NCBI GenBank assembly: GCA_002869885.2
Contig: NEWR02000017.1
Location: forward strand, 164,627 to 228,626
Direction of reading: 5' to 3'
Length of the DNA: 64,000 nt
DNA from: Nitrospira sp. CG24C
GTDB lineage: Bacteria; Nitrospirota; Nitrospiria; Nitrospirales; Nitrospiraceae
Position 1 is the stretch's first letter. Each line of letters opens with the position of its first letter. The notes below the pieces were generated by a model that saw nothing but the letters and a program-made list of their open reading frames with translations, did not search any database and was not told where the DNA came from. Positions 7,279-14,672 of the stretch are shown here, one piece after another. The position numbers and the translations under genes are program-made.

Positions 7279-7494
7279 ATGACATCGCAATCTGAAACCC
7301 CCTCGAACAAAAAGAGCACGTTTCCTTGGTCCATCGTCTACTTTGTAGGAGCAGTTATCTATACCGCTTTTGCCGGTTGGCTATTCGCAGAATCGTCTCC
7401 ACTGGCATGGGTTTGCATTATCAGCGCACCGCTAGGCTTTTACTTTGCCTGGGGAGCCTGGAAGCAAGAGAAACAAAACAAAGGTGGTGCCTGA
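7279..7494 (+). CDS. Small membrane protein, function unknown
   Basis: 71 residues with two predicted transmembrane helices (about 17-37 and 41-60: WSIVYFVGAVIYTAFAGWLF, LAWVCIISAPLGFYFAWGAW), a polar Ser/Thr/Lys N-terminus and a basic C-terminal tail. No family recognised. It is followed within 70 bases by another unknown gene on the same strand. Confidence 0.55.
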   Translation: MTSQSETPSNKKSTFPWSIVYFVGAVIYTAFAGWLFAESSPLAWVCIISAPLGFYFAWGAWKQEKQNKGGA

Positions 7495-7559
7495 CCATGC
7501 ACGGTAGCGAACCAGACCATTGCGCCATGATTGCCACTCACGCTCCTCGTGGGTGACAG

Positions 7560-8003
7560 ATGCCGGATCTTCCCGATGAACTGATCCGAGCGAATACAAT
7601 CCTTGGCGAGTATGTCGCAATCCATGACGCGATCTTTAAGTTTTCGTGGCGCAGGACTCTCCCAATCCCAGGAATTTTTAAAGCCACTGACTTCGGAGCT
7701 CATTTTAAAGACCTCAATCGGCTGGCGTCTAAACTGGCTCCGCTTTCACTGGCCTTGAAGACACAGTCAGGGTCGTTAGAGGGTTCCCACCAGTACGCTG
7801 AGGCGTTGCTCGAAGCGATCCAAGCGCTCCGGGAGATCTGCAAGCGGTTTCATGAGAAGAGCCAGGGCGATCTCAGCAAGTATCCGATGGCTGAGTACAA
7901 CGCCAACCTCAAGGTCTATGAGAGCCTCATGAATACGTGCCAGGAGCTTGGCGCCGCCCTCAACCAACGCCTGCACGATGACAGTGCCCAACCAGAGAGT
8001 TAA
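7560..8003 (+). CDS. Hypothetical helical protein
   Basis: 147 residues, predicted soluble and mostly alpha-helical, with no signal peptide, no cysteines suited to metal binding except C130-region singles, and no motif I recognise. The reading frame is clean and codon use matches its neighbours. The ribosome-binding site is weak (GGGTGA before the ATG). A family A repeat element begins 15 bases after its stop. Confidence 0.5.
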   Translation: MPDLPDELIRANTILGEYVAIHDAIFKFSWRRTLPIPGIFKATDFGAHFKDLNRLASKLAPLSLALKTQSGSLEGSHQYAEALLEAIQALREICKRFHEKSQGDLSKYPMAEYNANLKVYESLMNTCQELGAALNQRLHDDSAQPES

Positions 8004-8018
8004 CTGAACCTGCCCGCA

Positions 8019-8210
8019 AGCCCGCATTATTTATGACAGTTCGTCGCGAAATCGCTGCGCCACGTTGCGAGAGCGGCGCGCGGAGCCCTGAGGATCTGAG
8101 GCATACTCGTGCAATACGTTGAAGGTCCGAAAGGCGAGCCCGCCGACCGAAGGCTCGTCGTAGCAGCGGATCGACGATTGCAGCAGAAATGTTCATGAAT
8201 AATGCGGGCT
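8019..8210. repeat. Family A MITE-like element, 192 bp, complete
   Basis: Same length and architecture as the element at 1591: left end AGCCCGCATTATTTATGA, right end TCATGAATAATGCGGGCT, and shared interior blocks (GCATACT..ATACGTTGAAGG, CCGAAGGCTCGTCG, GCAGCAGAAATG near the right end). No coding capacity. Interior identity to the first copy is clearly lower than at the ends. Confidence 0.8.
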
Positions 8211-8327
8211 CGCCTTGCCAGTGGATACCCACCGCGCTGCGCACGCTGGCGATCGATGAACTACGTCATGTTAGAGGGACTCTGGCGATGGAGAAGACCA
8301 CGCTGGAAGAGGATACTGGCAGTTGAG

Positions 8328-8477
8328 TTACGGCTTCTTCTTGGACTTCTTGTCTCGATCCATGGGGTTTGGCATGAAAAACCACCAGGCGAGTACGCCT
8401 ATACCGATTGTCCATGCGGCGATGATGAGCCAGCTTCCCAGCCCTGCCATTCCAAAACTTATCCACTCTGATTCCAT
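8328..8477 (-). CDS. Micro-membrane protein of about 49 residues
   Basis: Reads MESEWISFGMAGLGSWLIIA, then AWTIGIGVLAWWFFMP and a highly basic tail DRDKKSKKKP. One transmembrane helix (about residues 10-34) and a positive cytoplasmic end. A tandem ATG allows a start three bases earlier. AAGGAAA about 10 bases upstream serves as ribosome-binding site. It lies 30 bases downstream of ybgC on the same strand, so it is probably co-transcribed. Function unknown. Confidence 0.55.
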   Translation of the reverse strand: MESEWISFGMAGLGSWLIIAAWTIGIGVLAWWFFMPNPMDRDKKSKKKP

Positions 8478-8506
8478 CATAAATAGTAATTTCCTTTTGG
8501 TGATGC

Positions 8507-8887
8507 TTATCTTAATACGCAGATCATCGCCTTGTCGAGGCGCTTCACTTTCCCATTTCCATCCGTTGCCGCCAACCTGGCAGATCCTTCCACGACCACT
8601 CGCCGGCTCTCCCGCTCTCTGATCACATGCGAAAAGGTGAGGGAAGCTGGCGTCATGCCGGAGACGACCGTCTCAACGACCAGCCAGTCCCCATAGCGGG
8701 CTGGAGATCGATAATCCAGTTCCGCATGCACCACGACGAACACCGTGCCTTCTGTCATGAGTCCAGCCACCGACAACCCGCGCTCTTCGAGATACTCAGT
8801 CCGCGCCCGCTCGAAATACTTGAGATAATTCCCATAGTACACTACCCCACCGCAGTCGGTATCTTCGTAGTAGATTTTAATTTCCAT
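8507..8887 (-). CDS. ybgC: YbgC-type acyl-CoA thioesterase (hotdog fold)
   Basis: 126 residues with the 4-hydroxybenzoyl-CoA thioesterase-like signature YYEDTDCGGVVYYGNYLKYF, containing the active-site Asp, followed by ERARTEYLEERGL and a central LDYRSPARYGDWLVVET strand pattern. The family hydrolyses short acyl-CoA thioesters and is often associated with the Tol-Pal system, although no tol genes are present here. Start ATG matches family N-termini. Confidence 0.92.
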   Translation of the reverse strand: MEIKIYYEDTDCGGVVYYGNYLKYFERARTEYLEERGLSVAGLMTEGTVFVVVHAELDYRSPARYGDWLVVETVVSGMTPASLTFSHVIRERESRRVVVEGSARLAATDGNGKVKRLDKAMICVLR

Positions 8888-8955
8888 AGTAATGTCAGAT
8901 GGTTATGCTCAAATCGTTACACCCTATCGCAAGCGACAACTCTTCATTCCGCTTG

Positions 8956-9069
8956 TCATCTTCCTAACCTAACGCAACCCAACGGTAATACATCATTGTT
9001 GGAGAAACAACCGTGAAGTAGTGATCGTTCTCCCCATGCTGCCTTGACGGTCTCCGGAGTCCACGCCAT
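8956..9069 (-). CDS. Possible 37-residue small protein
   Basis: Starts MAWTPETVKAAWGERSLLHG behind a textbook ribosome-binding site (GAGGAGGG six bases before ATG) and ends after GCVRLGR. There is no known family. The strong translation signal is the main argument; the protein could also be the remnant of a longer gene. It would be read divergently from the downstream secreted protein. Confidence 0.3.
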   Translation of the reverse strand: MAWTPETVKAAWGERSLLHGCFSNNDVLPLGCVRLGR

Positions 9070-9148
9070 ACTGCCCTCCTCATGCACATCCTCACTTAAT
9101 ACAGACACCCTGCCGCACTCCTGACGATCTCTTGTGGAGACATGCTCA

Positions 9149-9547
9149 ATGATACGACTGCTTCTCATCGCACTTTCTTTCCTTGTAGTGACTAGTGGAC
9201 CAGCCTATGCGGAGTGGGTAAAGGTGAGTGACACCGACGAAACCGGAAAGACGGTCTACGTGGACCCAGCCACCATACGCCGCAACAGCAATCTCGTGAA
9301 GATGTGGCAATTTTATGACTATAAGACCGTACAAACCGTTGGGGGCAACAGGTTTTTGACTGCCAAGGAACAGTGGGAATTCGACTGTGCGGAGGGGCGC
9401 AGTCGAGTGGTTGCGCGCAAGGAGTTCTCGGGCAATATGGGAAGTGGAACGATGGTTTTTACCAATTCACAAGTAGGTAAGTGGACACCGGTCATTCCAG
9501 GCAGTATAGGTCAAGCTGTGTGGGAAGTTGCTTGTGGCAAAAAGTGA
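9149..9547 (+). CDS. Secreted surface-adhesin-E-like protein
   Basis: 132 residues with a Sec signal peptide (MIRLLLIALSFLVVTSGPAYA, cleavage before EWVKV). The mature part has the pattern seen in short periplasmic proteins of the surface-adhesin protein E type: EWVKVSDTDETGKTVYVDPA, WQFYDYKTVQ, EFDCAEGRSRVV with a cysteine, and a final cysteine in WEVACGKK that could pair with it. The function is not known; such proteins are common as small exported proteins in proteobacteria and Nitrospirota. The ATG at 9149 is chosen because it starts the signal peptide directly. Confidence 0.65.
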   Translation: MIRLLLIALSFLVVTSGPAYAEWVKVSDTDETGKTVYVDPATIRRNSNLVKMWQFYDYKTVQTVGGNRFLTAKEQWEFDCAEGRSRVVARKEFSGNMGSGTMVFTNSQVGKWTPVIPGSIGQAVWEVACGKK

Positions 9548-9564
9548 TCGCCGTGTACAAGCTC

Positions 9565-10821
9565 TTAGAGATTCAGCATCGGAAACTTCGGTAACGATGT
9601 CTCGCTGACGCCTGACAGCTTGACGACCACATCGTACAGCTGCTGAACCCGCTCGGCCTTGACCGGCTCGAAGCCGTGGCCGAGGACTGCATGGTTGGCT
9701 GCATCGAGCAGCGGTTTCATCGTCGGCCACTCGCGCAGAAAGGCCTGGCCCATCTGGTCGCCCAATCCAGCCAGCGCCCGAAACTGCGCCTGCAAGGGCA
9801 GCTTGTATTTGCCGTCAAGATCTTCCAGCCAACAAGATCGACAGGTTTCTTGCAGCGCTTGCGGCAATTGCTCCGGCTGGACGTCCCAAGTTTTGATTTG
9901 GTACTGCTTGAACAGTTGCCTCTGGGCAAAGGCTTCGAGCGCGCGCACGAGCGAAACCATGGCAGCTTCCGAATCGTGCAGCCCATGTAGCCTGCGCCCG
10001 GCATGGGCCAGTAGATCGAGGGCCTGCATGTCTTTCACGGGCGCTGGATCGAGGACGAGCTTTTCCAAGAATCCCGCGTTCGCTTTGATGGCTGGTAACA
10101 GCGACGTGAGCCCTGGTGGTCCACCCCACAGAGCCGCCATCTCGAAAGCCTTCACGGCGGTCTTGAGTTTTTCCCAAGCTTGACGATAGTGAAATCGCTC
10201 CCACAGATCGTAGCCATCGGCCAGGTCTCCAAAGGCCCGGTAGAGGGGTTTCTGCCCGCCGCTCACCCGCGCTTCGATCTCGCGGAACAGCTTCGCCGCT
10301 GCGGCAAACAATCTTCGGTTGAACAGCTCACAGCCCTCGCGGCGTGAAATAGAAGCCGCCTCATCCCACGGATTTCCCTGCGTCCATACGAACGGCTGCC
10401 CGGCGATATCGATCCTGTCCTCCTCTTGTCCCTCTCGTGCCGATACCAGCGACACAATTCGCGAACTGAGAGACAAGGTGACCAGCGTCAATGCGCCGGC
10501 CATGGCTGCGGTAGCTCCGGTCACATCGACGACGAGTTCGCCCGGCTGCACCTCCCAGGTACGCAACATCTCTGGGAGCGTCCGGGCAAGCGTCTGGTAA
10601 CAGCCGACAAATTCGCCGGTTTCCGGAAGGACCACCCAGTCCCACCGCCTGGGCAGGTGCTCGATCTTCGGCTGGACCTCGGATTCTACGAGGGCTTTCG
10701 CCCCTTCCGACAATATGAAACAGAGCGAGTCCGGCTGCAAACGATTGATCGAATAGACTGCCGCCGCCGCATGATCGGTGAGCGCGAGCACTAAGGCTTT
10801 GACTGGTTGGTCTTGCGCCAT
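9565..10821 (-). CDS. Orphan CARF-domain protein, TIGR02710-type (CRISPR-associated family)
   Basis: 418 residues. The N-terminal Rossmann-like CARF domain (about 1-150) opens with VKALVLALTDHAAAAVYSIN and has the diagnostic glycine/threonine ligand loop VVDVTGATAAMAGAL at about 97-111. The C-terminal helical half (about 160-418) contains ELFNRRLFAAAAKLF, LYRAFGDLADGYDLWERF and LVRALEAFAQRQLF, as in TIGR02710 proteins. A possible HEPN-like R-X4-H motif is R277-H282, but the assignment is weak. Known CARF proteins bind cyclic oligoadenylates made by type III CRISPR complexes; no cas gene or array is present in this window. The start at 10821 is chosen because the CARF fold begins there; the frame stays open to 11010. 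Divergent from nfeD. Confidence 0.75.
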   Translation of the reverse strand: MAQDQPVKALVLALTDHAAAAVYSINRLQPDSLCFILSEGAKALVESEVQPKIEHLPRRWDWVVLPETGEFVGCYQTLARTLPEMLRTWEVQPGELVVDVTGATAAMAGALTLVTLSLSSRIVSLVSAREGQEEDRIDIAGQPFVWTQGNPWDEAASISRREGCELFNRRLFAAAAKLFREIEARVSGGQKPLYRAFGDLADGYDLWERFHYRQAWEKLKTAVKAFEMAALWGGPPGLTSLLPAIKANAGFLEKLVLDPAPVKDMQALDLLAHAGRRLHGLHDSEAAMVSLVRALEAFAQRQLFKQYQIKTWDVQPEQLPQALQETCRSCWLEDLDGKYKLPLQAQFRALAGLGDQMGQAFLREWPTMKPLLDAANHAVLGHGFEPVKAERVQQLYDVVVKLSGVSETSLPKFPMLNL

Positions 10822-10951
10822 TGCGCGCGGACTATACCATAGGAATGCGTAAAAGCCTTCCGGCTTGACGGTCTCCGGAAACGCGCTTAGACTTTCATGA
10901 CGATCTCCTAATTCTCGCGTAGTTCTTTCGAACATTGAATGAGGCCCGCCG

Positions 10952-11386
10952 ATGATCTGGTGGTATTGGATGCTTCTCGGTCTCGTGCTGCTCGGCATCG
11001 AGATGGTCACACCCGGAGGCTTCTACATTCTATTCTTTGGGCTGGCAGCCCTGATTGTCGGCAGTCTGGCTGGACTGGAGATCGCTCAAGCGGAATGGCT
11101 CCAGTGGCTGCTATTTTCAGGACTCGCGATTCTGTCTCTGCTGATCTTCCGCGGCCCGCTCTTGGCCTCGCTGAAGAAACGGGATAAGGATCTGCCTGCC
11201 GTGGATACACTCGCCGGTGAAAGCGCGATTCCGAGAGAAGACTTGGCGGTGAGCGGGACCGGCAAGGCCGAACTGCGGGGCACCACCTGGACCGCGCACA
11301 ATGCCGGGGCGACCCCCTTAACGAAGGGCCAACGGTGCAAGGTTGAGCGGATCGAGGGACTCACCATCTGGATATCGGCGGAATGA
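10952..11386 (+). CDS. NfeD-like membrane protein
   Basis: 144 residues: two or three N-terminal hydrophobic helices (WWYWMLLGLVLLGIEMVTPG, FYILFFGLAALIVGSLAG, LQWLLFSGLAILSLLIF) followed by an OB-fold C-terminal domain (LAVSGTGKAELRGTTWTAHN, GQRCKVERIEGLTIWI). This is the short NfeD/YbbK type that partners a stomatin-like protein in membrane quality control. The stomatin gene begins 38 bases downstream, confirming the pair. TGAGG precedes the ATG. Confidence 0.93.
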   Translation: MIWWYWMLLGLVLLGIEMVTPGGFYILFFGLAALIVGSLAGLEIAQAEWLQWLLFSGLAILSLLIFRGPLLASLKKRDKDLPAVDTLAGESAIPREDLAVSGTGKAELRGTTWTAHNAGATPLTKGQRCKVERIEGLTIWISAE

Positions 11387-11423
11387 ACAGGGGCAGCCCG
11401 GAACGAGAACGGAGGAGACGACG

Positions 11424-12365
11424 ATGAGCGAAGGACTGTTCGTACTGCTGGTCTTGGCTGCGCTGGTGCTGATCATCATCGCCAAAACCGCCGTGGTCGT
11501 GCCGCAGCAAAGCGCCTACGTGGTCGAACGACTCGGAAAATATGCGGCCACGCTGGATGCGGGGTTTCATATTCTCCTCCCCTTCATCGACCGTATTCGC
11601 TACAGACATTCGCTCAAGGAAGCGGCCATCGACATCCCGGAACAGGTCTGTATCACGCGCGATAACGTGCAGGTCTCGGTGGACGGCATTTTATACCTCA
11701 AGGTCTTGAACCCTCAGCGCGCTTCGTATGGCATCAGCGATTTTCATTTCGCTCTAATCCAACTGGGACAAACCACGCTGCGAAGCGAGATCGGCAAGAT
11801 CGAACTGGATCGGACGTTCGAGGAGCGGACCAACATCAATATCCAGGTAGTGAACGAACTCGACAAGGCCTCGGAGGCCTGGGGTGTGAAAGTCCTCCGG
11901 TACGAAATCAAGAACATCACCCCGCCGAAGGGCGTATTGGACGCGATGGAAAAGCAGATGCGGGCGGAACGGGAAAAACGGGCAGTGATTCTCACGTCCG
12001 AGGGCGAACGCGATGCGGCGATCAACCAGGCCGAGGGCGAAAAGCAACAAGTGATCAAAGCCTCGGAGGCGAAGAAGCAACAGCAGATCAACGAGGCGGA
12101 AGGCGCCGCATCGGCGATCCTCGCCATTGCCCAAGCCACAGCAGAGGGTCTGCGCAAGGTCGCGGAAACGATCCAGGTTCCGGGAGGTCAGGAAGCCGTC
12201 CAGCTGCGCGTAGCGGAACAGTACATCACCAAGTTTGGCGAACTGGCGAAAACGACCAATACCCTCATCCTGCCAGCGACGGTCTCCGATGTCGGCTCCA
12301 TGATTGCCCTGGCAATGAGCGCGATTCGACAGACAGGCCCCCTCGCCACAATAAAAAAGCCTTAG
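11424..12365 (+). CDS. qmcA: Stomatin/prohibitin-family protein (QmcA-like)
   Basis: 313 residues. One N-terminal membrane anchor (LFVLLVLAALVLIIIAKTAV), then the SPFH domain (VVPQQSAYVVERLGKYAATL, DNVQVSVDGILYLKV), and a long charged coiled coil rich in A/E/Q/K (about 195-265). SPFH proteins form large ring-like membrane microdomain scaffolds. The ATG at 11424 has an excellent ribosome-binding site (GGAGGAG), while the longer frame from 11343 overlaps nfeD. Operon with nfeD. Confidence 0.94.
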   Translation: MSEGLFVLLVLAALVLIIIAKTAVVVPQQSAYVVERLGKYAATLDAGFHILLPFIDRIRYRHSLKEAAIDIPEQVCITRDNVQVSVDGILYLKVLNPQRASYGISDFHFALIQLGQTTLRSEIGKIELDRTFEERTNINIQVVNELDKASEAWGVKVLRYEIKNITPPKGVLDAMEKQMRAEREKRAVILTSEGERDAAINQAEGEKQQVIKASEAKKQQQINEAEGAASAILAIAQATAEGLRKVAETIQVPGGQEAVQLRVAEQYITKFGELAKTTNTLILPATVSDVGSMIALAMSAIRQTGPLATIKKP

Positions 12366-12417
12366 CCCTACGAACCACGTTTGACAGATGGCGGAGGGTT
12401 GCCTAGAATCACTTTCC

Positions 12418-12996
12418 ATGAAAGAACGTGTACTCAGTACGTTTGCCGACAGCGCAACCGTCAAGCAACAGTTCGCGCACGAACATGCCGATCGCATCGT
12501 GCAGGTCGTGAAACTGATGGCCACGGCCTTTCGTGATGGGCACAAAGTGTTGCTCTTCGGCAACGGCGGCAGCGCTACAGATGCGGCCCACATCGCCGCC
12601 GAGTTCGTCGGCCGCTATAAACGGGAGCGGGATCCGCTTCCAGCCATCGCTCTCGCCACCGATATCGCCGCCATTACCTGCATCGCCAACGATTACGGCT
12701 TCGAAGAACTCTTTGCCCGCCAGATCCGCGCCCATGGCCAAAAAGGCGACGTCGCCATCGCCATCAGCACCAGCGGCAATTCGCCCAATGTGTTGAGGGG
12801 TGCAGAGGCAGCGCGGGCCTGTGGCCTCACCACCATCGGCTGGACTGGAGGGACCGGTGGGAAACTGGTCAGTCTGGTGGACTATCCGTTCGTCGTGCCC
12901 TCGACGGTCACAGCTCGCATTCAAGAAAGTCACATCACGCTCGGCCACATCCTGTGTGAACTCATCGAGGAACAGCTCCTTGGCAAAGCCTCCTGA
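12418..12996 (+). CDS. gmhA: Sedoheptulose-7-phosphate isomerase
   Basis: 192 residues, normal for GmhA. It converts D-sedoheptulose 7-phosphate to D-glycero-D-manno-heptose 7-phosphate, the first step to the ADP-heptose of the LPS inner core. SIS-domain signatures: VLLFGNGGSATDAAHIAAEF, and AISTSGNSPNVLRGAEAARA. A late glutamate and histidine (ESHITLGHILCELIE) fit the zinc/active-site set. The start at 12418 follows family length. hldC, a later enzyme of the same pathway, lies 2.9 kb downstream in the same run of genes. Confidence 0.95.
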   Translation: MKERVLSTFADSATVKQQFAHEHADRIVQVVKLMATAFRDGHKVLLFGNGGSATDAAHIAAEFVGRYKRERDPLPAIALATDIAAITCIANDYGFEELFARQIRAHGQKGDVAIAISTSGNSPNVLRGAEAARACGLTTIGWTGGTGGKLVSLVDYPFVVPSTVTARIQESHITLGHILCELIEEQLLGKAS

Positions 12997-13972
12997 CCGA
13001 CATCGGCCACCCGTCACGACTCCAAGCCTGATCCCGCCGATCAATGTGACGGATCTCACGACCTATCCACTCAAGAAACGGCACAGCAAGGTCCGCGTCT
13101 CTGACTTCGCCTCCCCCTGGCGTCGTGGGGACAGCTTCAGCCAGTTTTATCGTTCGCTGCCGGATATCCTTGGCGTCAAATCCTTGCGCTCGGTGGCCAA
13201 AGCCATCGTGAAGGCTCACCGTAAAGGCCGACCCGTCATCGTGGGGCTTGGCGCCCACGTCATCAAAGTCGGATTGAGTCCGATTCTCACGGACCTCATG
13301 CAGCAAGGGATCGTATCAGCCGTGGCCATGAACGGCGCCGGAATCATCCACGATTTCGAATTGGCGCTCATGGGGCACACGTCGGAGGAAGTCGATGCGG
13401 AGATCGATGAGGGACGTTTCGGGATGGCGGAAGAAACCGGCCGCATGCTGAACGAGGCGATCGTCCGCGGGGCTCACGACCGCGAAGGGCTCGGCGAATC
13501 CATCGGCCACTACATCAACCGGCGACAGGGACAGTTTCCCCATCGCGAGACAAGCATCCTGGCGACCGGAGCGAAGCTCGGTATTCCGGTGACCGTGCAC
13601 GTCGCTATCGGTACCGACATCATCCATATGCATCCAGCCGCTGACGGCGCCGCAATTGGCGCAACCTCTCTCTTCGACTTTCGACGGCTTGCAGCCGTCG
13701 TGTCCGGGATGGAAGGGGGCGTATACCTCAATCTTGGCTCCGCCGTCATTTTGCCGGAAGTATTCCTCAAAACTGTGTCGCTTGCGCGCAACCTCGGTCA
13801 TGACCTGACCAACATTACGACCGTGGACATGGACTTCATGGCTCACTACCGCCCCCTCACCAACGTGGTGCGGCGGCCGACCCAGAAGGGCGGAAAAGGC
13901 TATTCCCTGATCGGTCACCACGAAATCATGGTGCCGTTGTTGGCAGCGGCAGTATATGAAGAATTGGGATGA
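12980..13972 (+). CDS. Deoxyhypusine-synthase-like protein, function unknown
   Basis: About 330 residues from a TTG start that overlaps the gmhA end by 17 bases with GAGGA upstream; no ATG is available before the conserved core. The core pattern GRPVIVGLGAHVIKVGLSP, AVAMNGAGIIHDFELALMG and VHVAIGTDIIHMHP resembles the Rossmann-like fold of deoxyhypusine synthase relatives. Bacteria lack eIF5A, so a hypusine role is unlikely. I recall such genes next to heptose genes in other Gram-negative bacteria, which would suggest a link to LPS or polyamine metabolism, but this is inference. Confidence 0.6.
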   Translation: MAKPPDRHRPPVTTPSLIPPINVTDLTTYPLKKRHSKVRVSDFASPWRRGDSFSQFYRSLPDILGVKSLRSVAKAIVKAHRKGRPVIVGLGAHVIKVGLSPILTDLMQQGIVSAVAMNGAGIIHDFELALMGHTSEEVDAEIDEGRFGMAEETGRMLNEAIVRGAHDREGLGESIGHYINRRQGQFPHRETSILATGAKLGIPVTVHVAIGTDIIHMHPAADGAAIGATSLFDFRRLAAVVSGMEGGVYLNLGSAVILPEVFLKTVSLARNLGHDLTNITTVDMDFMAHYRPLTNVVRRPTQKGGKGYSLIGHHEIMVPLLAAAVYEELG

Positions 13973-14625
13973 CCACACAGCAACTGACCCACAGGTGGAA
14001 GGAACTGAATGGACGCTACTTTGCGGGCCTGCTGCCTCCAATCGAGCTCGTCTGGAGCCGCCGGTTGACCTCCTCGGTCGGCCTGTTCGTGAGTCGTCGA
14101 GGACCGAGACCACGACTGGATCGAGATGGTCTTCGCCCACCGACCAAGCGCGAAATTCGCCTCTCTCTTCCTTTGCTCAAGCAAGCGCTCCAACGAAGCG
14201 AATATGGCGAGCAGGAAATCGTCAACACGCTGGCCCACGAAATGATTCATCAATGGCAATTCGACATCCTGAAGCGCCGGCCGAATCATGGATCGGATTT
14301 TCTCCGCAAGATGACCGAGATGAACCGGGACGGTATGCTGGCCATCACCGTCTACCATTCGTTACAGAAGGAAGTCCTCACCCTCGCGCGATTTTCCTGG
14401 CGCTGCCGGCAATGCGGACGAGTGTACCGGCGCCAACGGCGGACGATTGAGCCGCGGCGGCACCATTGCGGTGTCTGCAGAGGGTCATTAGAGGAAATGA
14501 ACCCGTCACACGTCAATGGTCATGTGTCAACGGTCAATCGAGAAACCGGGTCAGAAAGCCCGAAAGTCGAACCGTCATCAAGTTATAACCGGGACCTTCG
14601 ACTTTCAGACGTGAAGACCGTGTGA
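13969..14625 (+). CDS. SprT-like zinc metalloprotease domain protein
   Basis: 218 residues. Zincin motif HEMIHQWQ at about residue 88 (HExxH with the family WQ), N-terminal WKELNGRYFAGLLPPIELVW, and a C-terminal zinc ribbon (CRQCG..CGVCRG). SprT/Spartan relatives are linked to cleavage of DNA-protein crosslinks in eukaryotes; the bacterial role is open. It starts in a four-base overlap (ATGA) with the preceding gene. The last 40 or so residues are encoded inside an intergenic hairpin repeat and look unrelated to the family, so the ancestral protein probably ended earlier. Confidence 0.85.
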   Translation: MTTQQLTHRWKELNGRYFAGLLPPIELVWSRRLTSSVGLFVSRRGPRPRLDRDGLRPPTKREIRLSLPLLKQALQRSEYGEQEIVNTLAHEMIHQWQFDILKRRPNHGSDFLRKMTEMNRDGMLAITVYHSLQKEVLTLARFSWRCRQCGRVYRRQRRTIEPRRHHCGVCRGSLEEMNPSHVNGHVSTVNRETGSESPKVEPSSSYNRDLRLSDVKTV

Positions 14626-14664
14626 CTTCGAAACGATTGACGGAATGACCTGTGACCTGTGACG
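14504..14664. repeat. Nested hairpin of GTCAA/GTCAC-type tandem units
   Basis: The outer left arm (GTCACACGTCAATGGTCATG and onward to 14540) pairs with the right arm CGATTGACGGAATGACCTGT to 14664. Inside it a second hairpin pairs GAAAGTCGAA with TTCGACTTTC. Each arm is a run of degenerate GTCA-based units. It overlaps the 3' end of the SprT-like gene and the leader of the polymerase gene. Confidence 0.65.
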
Positions 14665-14672
14665 ATGCATCG

